Shown: positions 17,109 to 25,560 of the stretch, piece by piece | Layout: every line of letters begins with the position of its first letter | Numbering within the stretch: position 1 is the first letter of the stretch | Notes under the pieces: generated by a model | Told to the model about the DNA's origin: nothing | The model's database searches: none | What the model saw: only the letters and a program-made list of their open reading frames with translations | Assembly: GCA_028293725.1 (NCBI GenBank) | Contig: JAQGOE010000259.1 | Coordinates: 1-29,070, forward strand | DNA: 29,070 nt | Source: Gammaproteobacteria bacterium | GTDB lineage: Bacteria; Pseudomonadota; Gammaproteobacteria; Steroidobacterales; Steroidobacteraceae | Direction: 5' to 3' | Made by a program: the position numbers and the translations under genes

Positions 17109-20029
17109 GTCGAGTCTCCCAGCCGCTGCCGTTCACCGGCGGGATCATAGAACGGCGGCCGCGCAATATCCGCAGTGATCTCCGCGCCGGCCTCGATTCG
17201 GATTCTGAACTGTTTGCCTGCGGCGACCGCGGGAGTCACGAGTGCCAGACCGATACAGCGGGCCAGGGTGGGCGACCACCCGACGCTGGTCACCCGGCCG
17301 GCGATCTGAGCACCCTCGATAACCAGGTGACACTCCTTCGGACGGCGCTGCATCTCGCCTGGCGAGGGCTGCGGCAAAGTGAAGCCTACCAGCGTCTGCC
17401 GTCGCGGCTGCTTCGCCAGGATCTGCAGACTGCGCTGACCTACGAAGAACGGCTTATCCATCTTGAGCGCCCACGGCATGTCGAGCTCGAGCGCGTTGGT
17501 GACGCCATCCGTGTCCTGTCCGACAATGATGTGGCCCTTCTCGAGCCTCAGCATGCGCTGCGCCTCGACGCCGAAGGGTTTAATCCCGGATGCCGAGCTC
17601 GAAGCCAGCAGCGCACGCCAGACATCCACGGCGTGTTCGGCCGGGAGGTGAATCTCATAACCCAGCTCACCAACAAAACCCACACGCATGATCCGGCTCG
17701 GAGCACCCGCCACGGGCGCCTCTCGAACCCCAAGATAGGGAAACGCCCCGTCGGCAAGATCGAGGTCGGTATGCTGCCGCAGAACCGCGCGCGCTGTCGG
17801 ACCCGCCAAGTTGAATGCGGCGTAATGCCCGGTGAGATTCACCAGGCCTACCTGCAATCCCCACCAGGTCGCCAGCCGTCCGAACTCGCGGAACAGGGTC
17901 GCGGAGTTTCCGGTCGTGGTCGTGAAGTAGAACGACTCTGGGCCCAGTCGGGCGATCACACCGTCGTCAATCACGACGCCGGTCTCGTCGAGCATGACTC
18001 CGTAACGGGTCATACCCACTTTCAGATTCGCGAAACGGGCGGTATACACGCGCTCGAGAAATTCTACGGCATGGGGTCCGTGAATTTCGATCTTGCCCAG
18101 CGTGCCGACGTCGATCACGCCGACCTGTGAGCGCACGGCCCGCACTTCGTCCGCAATCGCGTCCTCGCGGGATTTACCGGCGACCGCGTAATACTCCGGT
18201 CGGCGCCAATTGCCGGCGGGCATCCACATCGCGCCGAGCGCCACATGTTCCGAATCCAACGGCGTACGCCGCTCCGGGAAGAAGCGTCTGCCGGCCAGAT
18301 GCGAGAGGGGCACCGGATGGAACATCGGACGGGCGGTAGTCGTGCCCAGGTTCCCGATGGGCTCACCACGGACCTTGGCCAGGATCCGCAGCGCATTCAT
18401 GTTGGAATGCTTACCCTGGCTCGGCCCCATCCCGATGGTAGAGAAGCGCTTCAGCAACTCGCTGCTGTCGAACCCTTCCTGGCAGGCGTTTACCAGGTCC
18501 TTCACCTGGATGTCTTCGTCGAAATCCACGAATTCCCGACCGTCGGCATGCGGAAAAATCGGATACGGGTGAGTCGGACATTCGACCAACGGTACCTTGA
18601 CCTCGCAAGTGGGCTCAGTGCCCAACCCGATCCGCGCTGCTGCGCAGGCGCCGGCATAAGCACCGTCCGCGATTCGAGCGTCGAAGGAATAAACACCGTT
18701 GACCTTACCGCAGGCGTACATCCCGGCCGGCAGCGTCTGTGGAACGAACTGCTCGACGGCGGGCTCGTAGGTCATCCGCGAGGTCGCCTGATGCAGCAGC
18801 GCATTGGCGGGCGCGAAACCCACACTCATCCACACGCCGTCGAGATCGATTTTCCGGCGGCCCGCGGCCGCGCCCGCGGTGGACTCGAATAACAGACTGC
18901 CCACTTCACCACTCTCGCGGGCCACAGCCTCGATCGGCCGCACACCGTAGTGAGTCAGAACGCCCCGTTTAGCCAACTCGTCCGCCGCCGGTTTGGAAAG
19001 AGGTCCGGGTTGCTGCCGCAAATCCAGCACGGCAGCCACTTCCACTCCATGGGCGATGGCGTCCAGCGCCGCCGCATAACCTTCCGAGTTCGAAGTTAGA
19101 ATGACGATACGGCGCGCAGCGGCGACAGCGTGGTGATAGAGGAGGCGTTGCGCCGCGCTCGCGAGCATGACTCCGGGCAGGTCATTGCCACGGAAGACGG
19201 CGGGCTGCTCGTAAGCACCCTGGGCGACGATGACATTGCGGGCTCGGACTTTCACCAGGCATTCCGGAGAAACCAGAGCAACCCAGTGGTCGGCGTAGTA
19301 GCCCGCGGCGTACGTGCCGGTCAGAAGTCGTATGCGCGAATTGCCGCGGACGGATGCGATGAGCGCCTCGGTTCGCTCGGCATTGTCCGAGGCTCCACCG
19401 CGTGCGTAGAGGCCACTGCCACCCGCAGCCGGATTCTCTTCGACGAGCAGCACCGATGCGCCCCGCTCCGCCGCCGCCAGCGCGGCAGCAAGGCCCGACG
19501 GTCCCGCTCCAACAACCAGGACATCGCAGAAATCGTAGCGCTTGGGTGTGCTGCGTGCCGGAGCTTCGAAGTCAACCTTACCCAGACCCGTGAGGTTGCG
19601 GAACATCCGCTCCCAGTGAGGAAACCAGCGCTTGCTGTGGAACGCCTTGTAGTAAAAACCGACTGGCAGAAAGGCGCCGAGACGGTTGAAGACCGACAGA
19701 CTGTCCCGCGCGAGTCCGCCGCGCGTATTGACAGCCGTAACGTCCCAACCCGACTGAACCAAAACGATGTCAGCACGTACGTTCGGCACACTCCTGCCGC
19801 CATTACGGACCTGCATCATCGCGTTGACATCGTGCCCCGCGGCACTCAACAGGCCACGCGGCCGATGGTATTTGAAGGAGCGGCCGAGAATCCGCACACC
19901 CTCGGCGGTGAGCGCGGAGCTGATGGTGTCGCCGCGGAAGCCGCTGACCCGACGGCCTTCGAAAGTGAACTCCACCGCCGTGCCACGATCGATGCGCTCT
20001 CCTTTGACTGCGGGCAGGCGACTACTCAT
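17105..20029 (-). CDS. mgdC: N-methylglutamate dehydrogenase subunit C (sarcosine oxidase alpha-like)
   Basis: A 974-residue heterotetrameric sarcosine-oxidase-type alpha chain. An N-terminal ferredoxin-like domain (about 10-100: FRGDTISSAL, FKYHRPRG) is followed by a NAD(P)/FAD Rossmann domain with GAGPSG at 174-179. A C-terminal GcvT-type folate domain (about 590-965) contains VIDVGTLGKIEIHGP and GFVGELGYEIH. The complex oxidises N-methylglutamate to glutamate and hands the methyl-derived formaldehyde to tetrahydrofolate. The ATG at 20029 overlaps the mgdB stop (ATGA) and its own stop overlaps mgdD (GTGA). Sarcosine as substrate is possible by family but the gmaS-mgsABC context favours N-methylglutamate. 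Confidence 0.92.
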   Translation of the reverse strand: MSSRLPAVKGERIDRGTAVEFTFEGRRVSGFRGDTISSALTAEGVRILGRSFKYHRPRGLLSAAGHDVNAMMQVRNGGRSVPNVRADIVLVQSGWDVTAVNTRGGLARDSLSVFNRLGAFLPVGFYYKAFHSKRWFPHWERMFRNLTGLGKVDFEAPARSTPKRYDFCDVLVVGAGPSGLAAALAAAERGASVLLVEENPAAGGSGLYARGGASDNAERTEALIASVRGNSRIRLLTGTYAAGYYADHWVALVSPECLVKVRARNVIVAQGAYEQPAVFRGNDLPGVMLASAAQRLLYHHAVAAARRIVILTSNSEGYAAALDAIAHGVEVAAVLDLRQQPGPLSKPAADELAKRGVLTHYGVRPIEAVARESGEVGSLLFESTAGAAAGRRKIDLDGVWMSVGFAPANALLHQATSRMTYEPAVEQFVPQTLPAGMYACGKVNGVYSFDARIADGAYAGACAAARIGLGTEPTCEVKVPLVECPTHPYPIFPHADGREFVDFDEDIQVKDLVNACQEGFDSSELLKRFSTIGMGPSQGKHSNMNALRILAKVRGEPIGNLGTTTARPMFHPVPLSHLAGRRFFPERRTPLDSEHVALGAMWMPAGNWRRPEYYAVAGKSREDAIADEVRAVRSQVGVIDVGTLGKIEIHGPHAVEFLERVYTARFANLKVGMTRYGVMLDETGVVIDDGVIARLGPESFYFTTTTGNSATLFREFGRLATWWGLQVGLVNLTGHYAAFNLAGPTARAVLRQHTDLDLADGAFPYLGVREAPVAGAPSRIMRVGFVGELGYEIHLPAEHAVDVWRALLASSSASGIKPFGVEAQRMLRLEKGHIIVGQDTDGVTNALELDMPWALKMDKPFFVGQRSLQILAKQPRRQTLVGFTLPQPSPGEMQRRPKECHLVIEGAQIAGRVTSVGWSPTLARCIGLALVTPAVAAGKQFRIRIEAGAEITADIARPPFYDPAGERQRLGDST

Positions 20030-20289
20030 GAGCTCGGCCCGGCCTGATATAGATAAGTGCGCTTTATGGTGTCGGTGGCGGTGTCACGCTCGGCGATGAA
20101 CCAGACCCCGCTCGGCGAATGGCACCACCACTCCGGTTTCACCGCGGGCACGGAGTTGCGGTTGAATACGTAGTCGGCCCAGGCAGTATCGCTGGCAGCG
20201 GCCGGATCGGGCATGGTGCGCAGCTCGCCTCCATAGACGAACTCACTGATGACTCTCGGGCCGTTGACGGGGCAGGTCATGAGCTTCAT
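20026..20289 (-). CDS. mgdB: N-methylglutamate dehydrogenase subunit B (sarcosine oxidase delta-like)
   Basis: An 87-residue protein of the SoxD family, recognisable by the ISEFVYGGE, AWADYVFNR and WFIAERDT stretches. In true sarcosine oxidase the delta chain binds zinc through a CPYCG-type motif. Here it reads CPVNG, so the second Cys is missing and only Cys6 and Cys56 remain. As I recall, this variant is common in the methylamine-type operons, so it may help separate MgdB from SoxD. The ATG at 20289 lies 16 nt after mgdA and has only a distant GGAG upstream; a second in-frame ATG is three codons on. Confidence 0.9.
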   Translation of the reverse strand: MKLMTCPVNGPRVISEFVYGGELRTMPDPAAASDTAWADYVFNRNSVPAVKPEWWCHSPSGVWFIAERDTATDTIKRTYLYQAGPSS

Positions 20290-20305
20290 ACCGTGGATGG
20301 GCTCC

Positions 20306-21559
20306 TCAATGACCTACCGACGCCGCGCCCTTCTCGCCCGTCAGGGCGTAGCGCTCGAAGCGGTCGAAGGAAAATGCGCCGATGAGCGGATGCGCCTCAT
20401 CCCGCGCCACGGTATGACTCATGGTTTTGCCGGCGACCGGAGTCGCCTTGAAGCCCCAGGTACCCCAGCCCGAATCCAGATAGAAGCCACGCACCGGCGT
20501 CAGGCCCATGATCGGCGCGAAGTCGGGCGTCATGTCAGCCATGCCGGCCCACTGCCGGTTGACTTTCACATCCGACAGAAACGGAAACATATCCAACATG
20601 TGGGCCGCCAGCGACTCGGCGAAGTCCAGGGTCGAGCGCGTGGAATGTAACTCGTAGGGGTCGAGCGAGGCGCCCATGACCAACTCGCCGCGCGCACTCT
20701 GGCTGACGTACACGTGGAGCGATGCGGAGACCACGATCGGATCGAGCCAGGGTTTGATCGGCTCGGACACCATCGCTTGCAATGGATGGATGTAGATCGG
20801 CGAGCGTAGCCCGACCATGTTGAGTATGCGGGGTGTAGCGCCCGCGACCGCGCACAGCACTTTGCGGGTGGCGATCCGGCCGCGATTCGTGATGACTCCC
20901 GTAACAGCCGGTCCCGAACCCCGGTCCTCGAGCTCCACCGAGAGCACTTCCGTGTTCTGATGAATCTCGACGCCGCGTTTGTCGGCACCCCGGCCGTAAC
21001 CCCAGGCAACGGCATCGTGACGCGCGATCGCACCGGGCGCGTGATAAAGCGCTCCAACCACGGGCGCATGTCCGCCACACGTGATATCCATCATCGGCAT
21101 CGCTTCCCGTACGGACTGGGCGTCGACCGCCTCACTCTCGACCCCGAAATGCTTGTTTACCTCGGCCCGCCACCGCATCGTGCGCATGGCCGCATCCGTA
21201 TGCGCCAGCGTGTAGTGGCCGCGGGTCGAATAAAACAGATTGAGATCGAAATCCTGCGACAGGTCTTGCCAGAGCCGCACGCTCTCGTCGTAGAACTTTA
21301 CGCCTTCGGGGGTGAGATAGTTGGAGCGGATAATCGTCGTGTTTCGGGCCGTATTGCCGCCGCCGAGGTAGCCTTTCTCAAGGACCGCGATGTTCCGGAT
21401 GCCGTGGTCGCGCGCGAGATAGTACGCAGCTGCCAATCCATGCCCTCCACCGCCTATGATGACGACGTCGTAACTGGACTTCAGCTCATCGTGCCGCGTA
21501 AACATCCGCGGCTCCGGATGCTTGCGCGACAGTGCGAATTTTAAGAGGCGTACGGGCAT
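20306..21559 (-). CDS. mgdA: N-methylglutamate dehydrogenase subunit A (sarcosine oxidase beta-like), first gene of the operon
   Basis: A 417-residue FAD-dependent oxidoreductase of the DAO/SoxB family. DVVIIGGGGHGLAAAYYLA (31-49) is the FAD dinucleotide fold. GGGNTARNTTIIRSNYL (67-83) and the ARHDAVAWGYGRG region follow; His181 is at the place where SoxB binds FMN covalently. It carries the substrate site that oxidises the N-methyl group. The start ATG 21559 keeps the family-like LLKFALSRKHPEP, but ATG 21505 has a better ribosome binding site (GGAG at about 6 nt), so the true start may be 18 codons later. It is the first gene of the minus-strand operon, and its promoter must lie in 21560-21924. 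Confidence 0.92.
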   Translation of the reverse strand: MPVRLLKFALSRKHPEPRMFTRHDELKSSYDVVIIGGGGHGLAAAYYLARDHGIRNIAVLEKGYLGGGNTARNTTIIRSNYLTPEGVKFYDESVRLWQDLSQDFDLNLFYSTRGHYTLAHTDAAMRTMRWRAEVNKHFGVESEAVDAQSVREAMPMMDITCGGHAPVVGALYHAPGAIARHDAVAWGYGRGADKRGVEIHQNTEVLSVELEDRGSGPAVTGVITNRGRIATRKVLCAVAGATPRILNMVGLRSPIYIHPLQAMVSEPIKPWLDPIVVSASLHVYVSQSARGELVMGASLDPYELHSTRSTLDFAESLAAHMLDMFPFLSDVKVNRQWAGMADMTPDFAPIMGLTPVRGFYLDSGWGTWGFKATPVAGKTMSHTVARDEAHPLIGAFSFDRFERYALTGEKGAASVGH

Positions 21560-21619
21560 CGGAGGGTCACGGGAAGCGTCTTTCTAATAATGTGCCCCGG
21601 GCGGCGGATCAGCGGATTA

Positions 21620-21781
21620 GGAGCCTGTCTGACTAATGCTCGCCTACTGCGGCCGCCCCAGATCGGCATCTTTCTGCGATCGCCTCCCTTACATAGTCCA
21701 CGCTATGCGCGGGAAACGATCGCAGAAAGCTGCTCGATCTGGGTCGCCCTCGCTACGGCGATCATTAGCCAGACAGGCTCC
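21620..21781. mobile_element. 162-bp palindromic MITE-like element flanked by TA
   Basis: The two ends are inverted copies: GGAGCCTGTCTG at 21620 and CAGACAGGCTCC ending at 21781. Further exact arm segments are CTAATG/CATTAG, CCCAGATCG/CGATCTGGG and CTTTCTGCGATCG/CGATCGCAGAAAG, so most of the element can fold into one long imperfect hairpin. A small inner stem is CATAG/CTATG. The dinucleotide TA occurs at both borders (21618-21619 and 21782-21783), the target duplication expected for IS630/Tc1-mariner-type MITEs. It has no open reading frame of note. The family is unidentified. Confidence 0.7.
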
Positions 21782-21802
21782 TAGGTACCACACGCTTTAC
21801 CA

Positions 21803-21823
21803 CCATGCAAGACACTTGCATGG
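21803..21823. promoter_or_regulatory. Perfect inverted repeat, candidate operator
   Basis: CCATGCAAG (21803-21811), spacer ACA, CTTGCATGG (21815-21823): two exact 9-nt arms. It lies 101 nt upstream of the regulator GTG and 243 nt upstream of mgdA. A similar half-site, ATGCAAATGA, is at about 21840-21849. Perfect dyads of this size suit a dimeric helix-turn-helix protein, and the adjacent XRE-cupin regulator is the obvious candidate. Confidence 0.6.
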
Positions 21824-21890
21824 CAGGCATTTTCCCCGTATGCAAATGAACTGCCATGGACAGATCGCCCCGACAGACCCCGGTCCAGCC

Positions 21891-21896
21891 TAAAAT
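21891..21896 (+). promoter_or_regulatory. Possible -10 box of the XRE-cupin regulator gene
   Basis: TAAAAT in an otherwise GC-rich stretch, 28 nt before the GTG at 21925. No good -35 box is visible at 16-18 nt upstream. If real, transcription would begin near 21903, which rules out the upstream ATG at 21856 and supports the GTG start. Confidence 0.35.
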
Positions 21897-21924
21897 AAGC
21901 GAATTGCCTACGCAGGGAGAGACT

Positions 21925-22581
21925 GTGTCGAACCGAGCCCGTACGAGCACACGCCGCAAAGCCGCCACAACGTCCAGTCCTCCGAGCGAGCCGGCCGCGG
22001 CAGCCGACTTTTCCGCCAGCATCGGACGTGTCGCTCGCCGGATCCGTGAAGACCTGGGTCTCACCCTGGCCAACGTCGCCGAGCAGGCGCACATCAGCCC
22101 GGGGATGTTGAGCCGTCTCGAGACCGGCCGCGTCAGCCCGAGCCTGGAAACGATAGTCGCGCTCGCGGAAGTCTTAGGGGTACGCCCCGCGCTACTCCTG
22201 CAGGAAATAGGCGACGAAGAGGGCGATGCGCAACACGTTCCCGACGGGCAGGGCCTCGAAGTCGTGCGCCGCGGAACCAAGCGCGGCCACACCTATCACC
22301 TGCTGGCCGCTCAGCGCGGACCGCGTAAGGTGTTCGAGCCCTTCCTGGTCACCCTGACCGACAAAAGCGAGATCTTTCCCGGCTTCCAGCATGCCGGCAC
22401 CGAGTTCATCCACATCCTGTCCGGTGAAATCCGTTACCGGCACGGGAGGGAAAGCTTTCTGCTCAAAGAGGGCGACTCGCTCACTTTCCGGGGCGATGTC
22501 GCGCATGGCCCGGAGCGACTGGTGAAGGTGCCGATCCGGATGCTGTCGGTCATTATTTATGGCGGTGGGGAGCACGACTGA
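21925..22581 (+). CDS. XRE-family transcriptional regulator with C-terminal cupin domain
   Basis: A 218-residue protein with an N-terminal disordered Arg/Ser/Ala-rich segment. An XRE helix-turn-helix follows (about residues 34-90: LGLTLANVAEQAHISPGMLSRLETGRVSPSLETIVALAEVL). The C-terminal cupin domain includes HAGTEFIHILSGEIRYRHG and LKEGDSLTFRGDVAHGPE. Such regulators sense small ligands, often amines or amino acids (PuuR type), and it probably controls the divergent methylamine operon and perhaps the permease downstream. The GTG at 21925 is preferred, with GGGAG 5 nt upstream; an in-frame ATG at 21856 lacks a ribosome binding site and lies upstream of the possible -10 box. Confidence 0.86.
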   Translation: MSNRARTSTRRKAATTSSPPSEPAAAADFSASIGRVARRIREDLGLTLANVAEQAHISPGMLSRLETGRVSPSLETIVALAEVLGVRPALLLQEIGDEEGDAQHVPDGQGLEVVRRGTKRGHTYHLLAAQRGPRKVFEPFLVTLTDKSEIFPGFQHAGTEFIHILSGEIRYRHGRESFLLKEGDSLTFRGDVAHGPERLVKVPIRMLSVIIYGGGEHD

Positions 22582-22813
22582 ATGCGATTGAGGCCCTGCT
22601 TCGCCGGCTGCACTTGGCAGGCCGCGTGTCGCGAGCCGCACTGGGCCGGCGGCACCTAGCGGGTCGCACTGAAATGCGGCGAGCTCGCACTACCCGGGGG
22701 CGCTTCGAGCGGGTAGCGACTTGCCTCAGGGCACCCGGCCGCGTAAAGCCCTGGCAAGGTTCTCGCATGGCGGCCTTCGATGCCCGAATAGAACAACACG
22801 CAGGTAAGGCGAG
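22582..22813. other. GC-rich spacer with a hairpin
   Basis: This 232-nt gap between the regulator and the permease has no convincing gene. It contains the palindrome GCGAGCTCGC and a stem with exact arms CTACCCG (22690-22696) and CGGGTAG (22710-22716). There is no T-run after the stem, so it is not a standard intrinsic terminator. No clear promoter was seen, and the permease may be co-transcribed with the regulator. Confidence 0.4.
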
Positions 22814-24403
22814 ATGAATACAACGGCAAACCCAGGCCCGGCAGCGGGAAATGCAGCCGCCGGCCACACGACAGCCCAGGCAGCACCTCAGACGAGTGCT
22901 GCGGCAGCGGCCGCCGCCGGTGGCACGAACGCCATCGCCGCCAACATCGCCGCGGAAGATGCCGCCCAACTCCAGGCTCTCGGTTACACCTCGAAGTTCG
23001 ACCGATCGATGAGCCAGCTGGAGAACTTTTCTCTCGGGTTCACGTATCTGTCGCCTGTCGTGGGTGTCTACAGCCTGTTCGGCATCGCCCTCGCGGCGGG
23101 CGGTCCGCCGATGTTCTGGTGGTACCTGCTGGTCGGCATCGGCCAGATGTTCGTCTGCCTGGTGTTCGGCGAGGTCGTCTCGCAATTTCCGATCTCAGGT
23201 GGCTTGTATCCCTGGGCGCGACGCCTCGTCGGCAAACGCTGGGCATGGATGGCCGGCTGGGTGTACGGCTGCGCCTTGTTCGTCTCTATAGCGGCAGTGG
23301 CAACGGGTGGGGCCCCCTACGTGGCTCAAATGCTGGGATTTACGCCGACGCCGACGATCACGACGACCATCGCGTTGTCCATGATCGTGATCGCCACGTT
23401 GTGCAATGTCAGCGGCACGAGACTGCTGGCGCGTGTGGCCATGTTCGGTTTCATTTGCGAGCTGATCGGCGCCATCGTGGTAGGCGGCTACCTGTTGCTG
23501 TTCGCGCGCCATCACCCGTTCAGCGTGCTCTTCGATACCTACGGCATCCGCAGCAGCGGCGGCCACTATCTGCCGGCATTTCTGGCGGCCGCCCTGGCGG
23601 CGCTGTTCTGTTACTACGGCTTCGAAGCCTGCGGGGACGTCGCCGAGGAAACACCCAATGCGAGCCGGATGATCCCGAAGGCCATGCGCATGACGATCTA
23701 CGTCGGCGGCGGTGCCGCGATGTTGGTTTGCCTGGCGCTCATCCTGTCGGTTCCGGACATGAATGCGGTCATCGCCGGGAAGGATACCGACCCCGTGGCG
23801 ACCATCCTGCGCACCGCAGTCGGCGAAGTTGGCTTCCGGCTGGTGCTCGCCGTCGTACTCGTGTCGTTCATCTCCTGCGCGCTCAGCATGCAGGCCGCCG
23901 CCAGCCGCCTGCTGTTCGCCTACGCGCGAGACGAGATGATCGCCGGGAGCGCGCTATTCAGCAGAATCTCGCCCCATACGCACGTACCGGTCGCGGCGCT
24001 GGCCGTGGCGGGAATCATTCCGGCGCTGATTGCTCTGTGCGGCATGTGGCTGCAGAACGCGGTGAACACCATTATCAGTTTCGCCTCCGCGGGCATCTAC
24101 ATGGCGTTTCAGATGCTGGTGGCCGGAGCCTTGATCGCCCGTGCAAAGGGTTGGAAGCCAGGAGGTCCCTTCACGCTGGGCCGGTGGGGATGGACGGTGA
24201 ATATCATCGCCCTCGCCTACGGATTGAGCGCGATCGTCGACATGGTCTGGCCGCGAAGCCCTAACGATCCGTGGTACAGCAACTACGGGATGATCGTGAC
24301 GGCAGGCGGCGTGTTGGTGTTGGGCACGCTCTACATGGTGCTCGCGAAGCCGTACGACCATGGAAATGCGCCGGCGGGTGATGCTCACTTGCTGCGCCGC
24401 TGA
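22814..24403 (+). CDS. APC-family amino acid/amine permease
   Basis: A 529-residue membrane protein with about 12 helices. It has the APC consensus near its start (SLGFTYLSPVVGVYSLFGIALAAGGPPMF split over helix 1-2), GEVVSQFPISGGLYPWARRLVG around residue 120, and CYYGFEACGDVAEETPNASRMIPKAM near 270, a typical helix 6 to loop signature. An Ala/Thr/Gly-rich disordered tail of about 45 residues precedes the first membrane segment. The start follows a GTAAGG-like sequence. It is clearly distinct from the permease inside the operon (4242-5951) and lies in the GABA/amino acid permease branch. Context suggests uptake of an amine or of an amino acid linked to the pathway, but the substrate is unknown. 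Confidence 0.85.
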   Translation: MNTTANPGPAAGNAAAGHTTAQAAPQTSAAAAAAAGGTNAIAANIAAEDAAQLQALGYTSKFDRSMSQLENFSLGFTYLSPVVGVYSLFGIALAAGGPPMFWWYLLVGIGQMFVCLVFGEVVSQFPISGGLYPWARRLVGKRWAWMAGWVYGCALFVSIAAVATGGAPYVAQMLGFTPTPTITTTIALSMIVIATLCNVSGTRLLARVAMFGFICELIGAIVVGGYLLLFARHHPFSVLFDTYGIRSSGGHYLPAFLAAALAALFCYYGFEACGDVAEETPNASRMIPKAMRMTIYVGGGAAMLVCLALILSVPDMNAVIAGKDTDPVATILRTAVGEVGFRLVLAVVLVSFISCALSMQAAASRLLFAYARDEMIAGSALFSRISPHTHVPVAALAVAGIIPALIALCGMWLQNAVNTIISFASAGIYMAFQMLVAGALIARAKGWKPGGPFTLGRWGWTVNIIALAYGLSAIVDMVWPRSPNDPWYSNYGMIVTAGGVLVLGTLYMVLAKPYDHGNAPAGDAHLLRR

Positions 24404-24447
24404 GGCGCGGTAGGCTGGGACCGGGCGCGCAGTAGCGGGCGGCGGGC

Positions 24448-25524
24448 CTAAGCCGCCGTGCGCAGTGCGTCCCGTAGCCCGATGATCACCCCAGCGTCCT
24501 TCGCCGTGTAGCCCGGTAGGTGCGCAACCGCCTGATGAAACTCGTCGCTGCGGAGGATCGCGAGCACTCGCTTGACCGCGGCGTTTTCCAACATGTGCTT
24601 GCGACATACGAAGAAATAATCCTCCGTAGCGAGCCGCACGAAGTCGAGATCGAACTGGCGTGCGGCCGCTTCGACGCCGAAGCTGGCATCGGCCATGTCG
24701 CTCGCCACGTAGGCGGCCACAGCAGCGTGTGTGAATTCAACACGCTCGTAGCCTGCGATCCGGGTGCCATCGAGGCCGTGTTGCCCCAGAAGCTGATCGA
24801 ACAGCCGGCGCGTGCCCGAGTCGGGGTCGCGATTCACGAAGCGGACGTCGGAGTCCAGTAAGCGCTCGAGGCCGGTGATTCCCAGCGGGTTGCCGCGCTT
24901 CACCATCAAGCCCATCTCGCGGGTGACAAAACCGATCACCCGGTGCTCGCCCGGCTGCAGCCACTGCCGGGACGCCGCGGCGGCTTTCTTGCGCAACTCT
25001 CCCTGCGGGAGATGCAGCCCTGCCATTTCACAACTCCCATGGGCGAGCGCGACCAGGGAATTTTGATTGGTGTCATAGCGAAGGTCGACCCCAATGTCAG
25101 GCTCGCGACTGAGCAGCTCGCGCAACTTCGACACGGCGAAGCCATGGCTGGCATGGACACGGACCAGGTGCTCCTTTTGCGGCAATACCTGGTTGATCTC
25201 CGTCTCGAGCTCTTGCGCGAGGTTCTGCAATTGCGGCCGCAGGCGCGCCTGCAACCTCTGCCCCGCCCAGACCAGCTTTTCGCCTAAAGGGGTCAGCCGC
25301 GTGCCGCGCCCCTGCTCCCGCTCCACCAGCGGCGTGCCGAAGAACGCCGCCCATTTCTCGATCAGATTCCAACAGTGCCGGTAGGAGAGTCCCGCGCGGC
25401 GGGCCGCGCGCGTAATTTTCCCGGTCGCACGGATGTCGTTGAGAAAGTCGAGCATCACGAGCATCGACTCTTCCTCCTCCTCGTGACGGAAACGCCAGAG
25501 GGGCTCGATTTCGATACGGATCAA
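24448..25524 (-). CDS. ModE/LysR-like HTH regulator with periplasmic-binding-protein-like sensor domain
   Basis: A 358-residue regulator. The N-terminal winged helix (about 20-85: ITRAARRAGLSYRHCWNLIEKW, GTRLTPLGEKLVWAGQRLQ) is of the ModE/LysR type. The C-terminal part (about 110-340) is a PBP-like domain (COG1910 type) with NSLVALAHGSCEMAGLHLP and NRDPDSGTRRLFDQLL. Related regulators are known beside molybdenum-dependent and formate-oxidising systems, so a role in C1 oxidation is plausible. It is divergent from the aldehyde dehydrogenase / formyl-THF hydrolase pair. The start is uncertain: TTG 25524 keeps the family-like IRIEIEPLWRF, ATG 25464 is the next in-frame ATG, and the longer open frame to 25647 runs through a palindrome and is rejected. 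Confidence 0.8.
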   Translation of the reverse strand: MIRIEIEPLWRFRHEEEEESMLVMLDFLNDIRATGKITRAARRAGLSYRHCWNLIEKWAAFFGTPLVEREQGRGTRLTPLGEKLVWAGQRLQARLRPQLQNLAQELETEINQVLPQKEHLVRVHASHGFAVSKLRELLSREPDIGVDLRYDTNQNSLVALAHGSCEMAGLHLPQGELRKKAAAASRQWLQPGEHRVIGFVTREMGLMVKRGNPLGITGLERLLDSDVRFVNRDPDSGTRRLFDQLLGQHGLDGTRIAGYERVEFTHAAVAAYVASDMADASFGVEAAARQFDLDFVRLATEDYFFVCRKHMLENAAVKRVLAILRSDEFHQAVAHLPGYTAKDAGVIIGLRDALRTAA

Positions 25525-25560
25525 AGCAGCCCCCGAGTGCTGGGGGGCGGCGCGACGCCC

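Larger units (their letters stand above)
21560..21924. promoter_or_regulatory. Divergent control region between the methylamine operon and the XRE-cupin regulator
   Basis: This 365-nt non-coding stretch contains the start regions of mgdA (minus) and the regulator (plus). From left to right it holds about 58 nt next to mgdA, a 162-bp palindromic element (21620-21781), a perfect 21-bp inverted repeat (21803-21823), and a possible -10 box for the regulator (21891-21896). No convincing -35/-10 pair for mgdA was found, which would fit an activator-dependent promoter or one altered by the inserted element. Confidence 0.7.

Noticed and set aside
16494..21559. Sarcosine oxidase soxBDAG
   Set aside because: The subunits belong to that family, but adjacent gmaS and mgsABC, and no glyA or other sarcosine-linked gene, make N-methylglutamate dehydrogenase the better call.
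22690..22716. Hairpin as an intrinsic terminator after the XRE-cupin regulator
   Set aside because: The 7-nt arms are exact but no T-run follows; chance stems are common in GC-rich DNA.
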